From Parvularia atlantis (lineage: Eukaryota; Opisthokonta; Rotosphaerida), in the NCBI GenBank assembly GCA_943704415.1, contig CALSCO010001448.1:1-11071 (forward strand): a stretch of 11,071 bases of DNA, in the 5' to 3' direction. The notes below the pieces were generated by a model that did not search any database, was not told where the DNA came from, and saw nothing but the letters and a program-made list of their open reading frames with translations. A program made the position numbers and the translations under genes. Positions 8,240-11,071 of this stretch are shown piece by piece. Position 1 is the stretch's first letter. Every line of letters begins with the position of its first letter.

Positions 8240-10678
8240 ATGTTGCTGGCGACGCCGCTTGGTGCGCCGTCTGCCGTCTGCCGTCTGCCGTCTGCGTTGT
8301 CGTCCTCGCGCGCGGGCTGAACGGAAGGCGGCGGCGGTGGGTGGCGCGTAGTGACGGGCAGCGGCCACCGCGGGCGCACGACCGTCGCGCGCTTCGGCCG
8401 CAAGTCGGGCGCGGTGCTGGCGACGGGCGGCAACGACCAGCGTGTGTGCGTGTGGGCGGTCGGGTCGAGTGCGCCGCTGCTGGTGCGCGCGCGTCTGCGC
8501 CCCCGCGTGCCTCATCCGCATCGCGCAGACGCTCTCGGGCCTCGCCGGCACCGTGTCGGCCGTGGCGCTGGGCGCGAGCGAGGACATCGCCCTCGCGGGC
8601 TCGCTGCTGGGCACGGTCAAGGTGTGGGACCTCGAGCACGGCAAAGGCGCGCGTCTGCGGCTGTTGCTGCTGCTGCTGGCTGGCTGCTGCTGACCCGCGC
8701 TGCACGGTGTGCAGTCGTCCGCAGCTTCACGTCGAGCACGAGCAGCCATCCCATCGCAGCCATCGAGTCGCACTCGACCGACCATTTCTTCGCCGCCGCC
8801 AGCCGCGACGGCGCCGTGCGCGTGTGGGACGTGCGCAACCGCGCGTGCATCCAGACGCACCGTGTGCCCGCGGGCGCCGCCCAGATCGTCTTCAGCCCGG
8901 ACGGTCGGCTGCTCTTCGTGGGCCGCAGCGACGGCCGCGTCGAGGTGCCGTGGCCGCCGCGAATGCTCGTGCGCGCCTGGCTTACCCGGCGAGCGCGCCA
9001 GGTCGTCGACCTCGCCACCGGCAAGCCCGCGGCGTCGCTGCAGGCGGCTGTCGACGACGTGGCCGTGACCGGCCTGTCAATCCACCCGACCGAGTTTCTG
9101 CTCTGTACGGCCGCCCGCGACGGCGCGGTCAAGTGCGCCGCAGCTGCCGCTCTGGGCTCAAGGGAGCACACCGCTGATGCACGCGTGCGTGTGTGCAGGT
9201 TCTGGGACCTCGACAGCTATCAGTGCGTGTCAAGCGGCTCGACCGGCGCCAAGGTTCCCGAGCAGGACTGCCTGGTGCAGTTTGCGGCCGACGGCTGCTC
9301 GCTGCTCGCGTTCCAGGGCGAGACCGTGGCCGCGCTCGGCTGGGAGCCGTATATGCAGCGCGGGCGCTGGTCGGCGTCGTGGCTGGCGCCGTGTGACGTT
9401 GTGCTGGACCCGCTCAACGGGCGTGTGCTCGGTGCGTCGCTCCTGGGTGACACCCTCCAGATCTCGAGCCTGCCGACCGCGGTGCGTAAGCGGCTAGATG
9501 GCCATTTGGGAGGACTGAGAGCGTCGCAGCCGCTGTGCCGCGCGACGGACGACGACAGCAGCACGGCTGTGCTCGCACCTGCACCAGCATCGGTACCGTC
9601 ACCTGCCCTCGCACTGGCACCTGCACCCGCGCCCGCACCTGCACCCGCGAGCGCAGCGGCACCCGCGGCCGCGCGCAGGTCCGTGTCGGCCGTCCCGCGC
9701 GTGCCGACCTCGCCAATCAAGCCGCGACCGAGCAGCGCCGCCGCGCGACCGGCGCCGCGTCCAGCCGTCGCGTCGCCCGTGCTGGTGCCGACGACGCAGC
9801 CGCTCAAGCGCACGCCGCCGCCGTCTCAGACAGCCTCGTCCACATCGTTTGGTGTGCCGTCGCCTTTTGCATCGCTACTGAATGGCTCATGCCGTCGCGC
9901 ACTCCAGTCACCAGCACGCGCGGCGGCTGGGACGCACTGCCCTTGTTCGACTCACCGCGGTCGCCGCTCCCGTCCGCGGCCCCGGCCCGCAAGTCAGCCG
10001 TGGCCGCCGGTGACGACGCGAGTCGCCTCGTGACCGAGCACAGCGTGACAGCAGCCGTCATGCGCCAGCGTCTGGCGTTGATGCGGCACGTGCGACGGTG
10101 CGTGTTCAGTCTGGGCATGCACTTGGCATCTCCTCATGATGTACCGCAGGCTGTGTGGTGGCCCGGGCCAGCTGTGCGAGGCGCTCGAGGCCGTGGCCGA
10201 GCACGCCCAGCAGGACGCAGCAACCGGCCTCGCGCTGGCGCAGGACGTGCTGGCGCTGCTCGTCAACGGCGCGCCGGCGGACGGCTGGCTCACGGCGTGC
10301 GAAATCTGGCCGGTCGTGCTGCCGCTGATTGCCAAGCTGCTCGCGGGGACCGAGCACGCCGACACGTGCGCTCGTTTGCCGGGCAAAACGCGGCCGCTGT
10401 GTGCTGACGCGCACGCACGCGCACACGCCAGACGCCACCTCACAGCGCTCTCGGCGCTCAAGGTCGTCGTGTGCGCCATCACCGACGCGGGCGCGCAGGA
10501 CGCGTGGTACGAGCGCACACTGTGCCGCGTGATGCGCGCCGTCTGACGTCCGTCGCGGCGCAGGCAAGGGCAGCTCACATCGCTGCGGTCGGCCGTGGAC
10601 GCGTTCAAGCGCCGGCCGGGCAAGACGGGCGTCGTGGCGCGCGACGTGCTGCGGCGCGTGACGGCCGCGTGCTGCTGA
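8240..10678 (+). CDS. KATNB1: Katanin p80 WD40 subunit (KATNB1-like)
   Basis: Katanin p80 is the regulatory subunit that targets and stimulates the p60 AAA ATPase, which severs microtubules at centrosomes, basal bodies and spindles. Exons: 8240-8261, 8352-8482, 8529-8646, 8715-8944, 9002-9132, 9199-9481, 9530-9851, 9908-10097, 10150-10365, 10432-10521, 10564-10678. They total 1,848 nt (615 residues plus TGA). The propeller (to ~305) shows six WD blades: LATGGNDQRVCVWAV, AGSLLGTVKVWDL, AAASRDGAVRVWDV, GRSDGRVEVVDL, CTAARDGAVKFWDL, then ALGWEPY. WEP after the last blade is typical of p80. The linker (~306-447) is low complexity. The con80 domain (~448-615) includes TAAVMRQRLALMRHVRR, QDVLALLVNGAPADGW, WPVVLPLIAKLL and LTALSALKVVVCAITDA. 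The first exon reads MLLATPLV, recalling MATPVV of human p80. Uncertain points: the third exon may end at 8652 instead of 8646, and the last intron may be 10529-10573 instead of 10522-10563. Confidence 0.92.
8262..8351 (+). other. First intron of katanin p80, expanded by a repeat
   Basis: At 90 nt this is the longest intron in the window. It has a GTGCGCC donor at 8262, the branch-point candidate GGCTGAAC near 8315-8322 and a GCGTAG acceptor ending at 8351. The phase works: G from exon 1 plus TG from exon 2 makes a Val codon. In the exon 2 frame a TGA at 8318-8320 with no later ATG rules out a start inside the second exon, so an upstream exon is needed. The 22-nt first exon supplies the ATG. 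Confidence 0.75.
8267..8294 (+). repeat. Four perfect copies of a 7-bp tandem repeat
   Basis: The unit CCGTCTG is repeated four times without error, inside the first katanin intron. Removing three copies would bring the intron to 69 nt, close to the other introns in the window. Copy number is likely to vary between strains. Confidence 0.95.
8647..8714 (+). other. Candidate GC-AG intron in katanin p80
   Basis: The exon ends AAAG and the intron would begin GCGCGC, with a GCTGACC branch-point candidate and a GTGCAG acceptor. Using this GC donor gives WDLEHGK-VVRSF, which lines up without a gap with the human p80 segment between blades. The alternative GT donor at 8653 keeps the frame but inserts two extra residues (GA-L for V). 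The GC form is preferred on alignment grounds only. Confidence 0.45.
9482..9529 (+). other. 48-nt in-frame intron in katanin p80
   Basis: GTGCGTAAG is one of the strongest donor matches in the window. GGACTGAGAG serves as branch-point candidate and GTCGCAG as acceptor. The length is a multiple of three and the intron has no stop, so a genomic reading passes straight through it and would add 16 residues (beginning VRKRLDGHLGG). The strong donor argues for splicing. Confidence 0.7.
9556..9690 (+). repeat. Ala/Pro hexanucleotide repeat in the katanin linker
   Basis: Degenerate GCNCCN units, such as GCACCT, GCACCC and GCGCCC, encode an alternating Ala-Pro tract (LAPAPAPAPAPAS) between the propeller and con80. 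The linker is a flexible, poorly conserved part of p80 in other organisms, so expansion here is tolerable. The third-base mixture shows an old, drifting repeat, not a recent expansion. Confidence 0.85.
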
Positions 10679-10750
10679 GCGATCAGGTTCAGCACTGTTG
10701 CTTTTTGTGGCGCGAGCAGACAGCTTTGACAGAAAGCACGACAGCTGCTC
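10679..10750. other. A+T-richer spacer after katanin p80
   Basis: This 72-bp stretch just after the katanin stop has visibly lower G+C than the genes and a short CTTTTTG run (10700-10706). I see no gene or canonical AATAAA signal. It probably holds the katanin 3' UTR. Confidence 0.5.
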
Positions 10751-10923
10751 CTACGTCGAGTCAGTGTGCACTGCCTGAGCCATCGCCGCGCGATGATCCA
10801 GCCCGTCTTTGCAGCGCGCAAACTGCCCGTGCGGGCGATCGACCCAGGAGCTAGTGCCAGTTCCTCGATCAGCTCGGACACGCTCACCGCCTGGTGGACG
10901 CGGCAGCGGGCCATACACGACAT
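10751..10923 (-). CDS. Doubtful small or partial gene at the right edge
   Basis: A minus-strand frame is open from beyond 10983, with ATG codons at 10923 and 10914. It reads MSCMARCRVHQAVSVSEL and then IEELALAPGSIARTG. A plausible 53-nt intron (10823-10771, donor GTTTGC, branch-point candidate GGCTCAG, acceptor GGCAG) joins it to a short last exon ending TAG at 10753-10751, for 39 residues if it starts at 10923. The first half has the G/C-ending codons of the real genes and the second half does not. The segment before RTG faintly recalls the start of small OB-fold proteins, but that is too weak for a name. It may instead be the last exon of a gene beyond the window, or noncoding. Confidence 0.2.
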
Positions 10924-11071
10924 GCGCGCTTCCCTTTTGCGGCTAGCGCCGATCGAGGGCGTTCCAGAAGCGTCTGGAAGCAATATTTGGGTCCGAAGAG
11001 GACGCGCCGCACGCGCCGCACGCGGCTCCCCTTCCCCCTCGCCCTCCCTTCGCGCCCCTCCCGCGGCCCCC
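10924..11071. other. Right edge: GC repeat and pyrimidine tract
   Basis: Positions ~11002-11023 contain GCGCCGCAC twice in tandem plus a partial copy. A related GCGCCGCAC run occurs near 8005-8025 inside the thioesterase linker. From ~11025 to the end the plus strand is almost pure C/T (CTCCCCTTCCCCCTCGCCCT). It could be promoter DNA for a minus-strand gene or only low-complexity sequence at a contig end. I see no other coding evidence here. Confidence 0.5.

Noticed and set aside
8351-8482. Katanin starting at the GTG at 8351
   Set aside because: No ATG follows the upstream in-frame TGA (8318-8320). A 22-nt upstream exon with ATG at 8240 joins in phase and gives an N-terminus similar to known p80, so a non-ATG start is unnecessary.
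7085-8860. A 591-codon minus-strand open frame
   Set aside because: Only pieces of it are real exons of the thioesterase (8200-7909 and, in other frames, later exons). The rest is antisense to katanin or reads through introns in the wrong frame. Stops are rare because of the high G+C.
7537-9177. A 546-codon plus-strand open frame
   Set aside because: It lies antisense to thioesterase exons and then out of frame in katanin. It is Arg/Ala/Pro-rich with no recognisable domain, and the exon models on each side explain the same DNA much better.
2-10678. A functional cluster linking VPS8, thioesterase and katanin
   Set aside because: The proteins act in separate, widely conserved processes. The alternating strands and tiny gaps are explained by general genome compaction, and nothing in the sequence shows shared regulation beyond the divergent pair.
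10771-10920. A 65-nt intron (10887-10823) giving a small Cys-containing protein
   Set aside because: Joining GCG to TTT gives a 35-residue frame with several Cys residues. The intron would remove the stretch with the best codon bias, and the Cys spacing does not fit a CHCH pattern.
9994-10983. A 329-codon minus-strand open frame running under katanin
   Set aside because: Most of it is antisense to the con80 exons. Only the part beyond 10750 is kept, as a doubtful separate candidate.
1-11071. A bacterial operon of small unrelated proteins
   Set aside because: Many 60-130-codon frames could suggest bacterial DNA. Conserved eukaryotic proteins (VPS8, katanin p80) appear only after removing introns with consistent splice signals.

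Overview
The window is G+C-rich nuclear DNA from a eukaryote with a compact, intron-dense genome. No single reading frame is long enough to explain the proteins. They appear only when about 50 very short introns (mostly 45-66 nt) are removed. Most introns start GTGCG or GTG, carry a CTGAC/CTAAC/CTGAA-type branch point shortly before the acceptor, and end in CAG. Katanin p80 points to a lineage with microtubule-severing machinery, most likely a flagellated protist, an alga or an early-branching fungus. I cannot place it more precisely from sequence alone.

Three genes can be reconstructed, plus one doubtful small one. Positions 2-6450 (+) encode almost all of VPS8, the CORVET tethering subunit, with its 5' end outside the window: an N-terminal beta-propeller, a long helical solenoid and a C-terminal RING-H2 finger, about 1,499 residues in some 36 exons. 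Positions 8200-6513 (-) encode a 432-residue double-hotdog acyl-CoA thioesterase of the ACOT7/BACH type in 8 exons, with an added N-terminal hydrophobic segment. Positions 8240-10678 (+) encode katanin p80 (KATNB1-like), about 615 residues in 11 exons: a WD40 propeller, a low-complexity Ala/Pro/Ser linker and a con80 domain. For all three, the summed exon lengths are exact multiples of three and the phases match across every junction, which supports the models internally.

The layout is very tight. VPS8 and the thioesterase converge with 62 bp between stop codons. The thioesterase and katanin diverge with 39 bp between start codons. The last ~390 bp, after katanin, hold little recognisable: an A+T-richer stretch, a weak minus-strand coding candidate, a short GC repeat and a pyrimidine-rich right end.

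The three proteins act in different processes (endosomal tethering, acyl-CoA hydrolysis, microtubule severing), so this reads as ordinary dense housekeeping gene packing, not a functional cluster. I found no convincing new defence, mobile or biosynthetic system. The observations worth checking concern gene architecture: candidate GC-AG introns, the 39-bp divergent spacing, stop-free introns whose lengths are multiples of three, an alternative VPS8 C-terminus, and the membrane-anchor-like start of the thioesterase.
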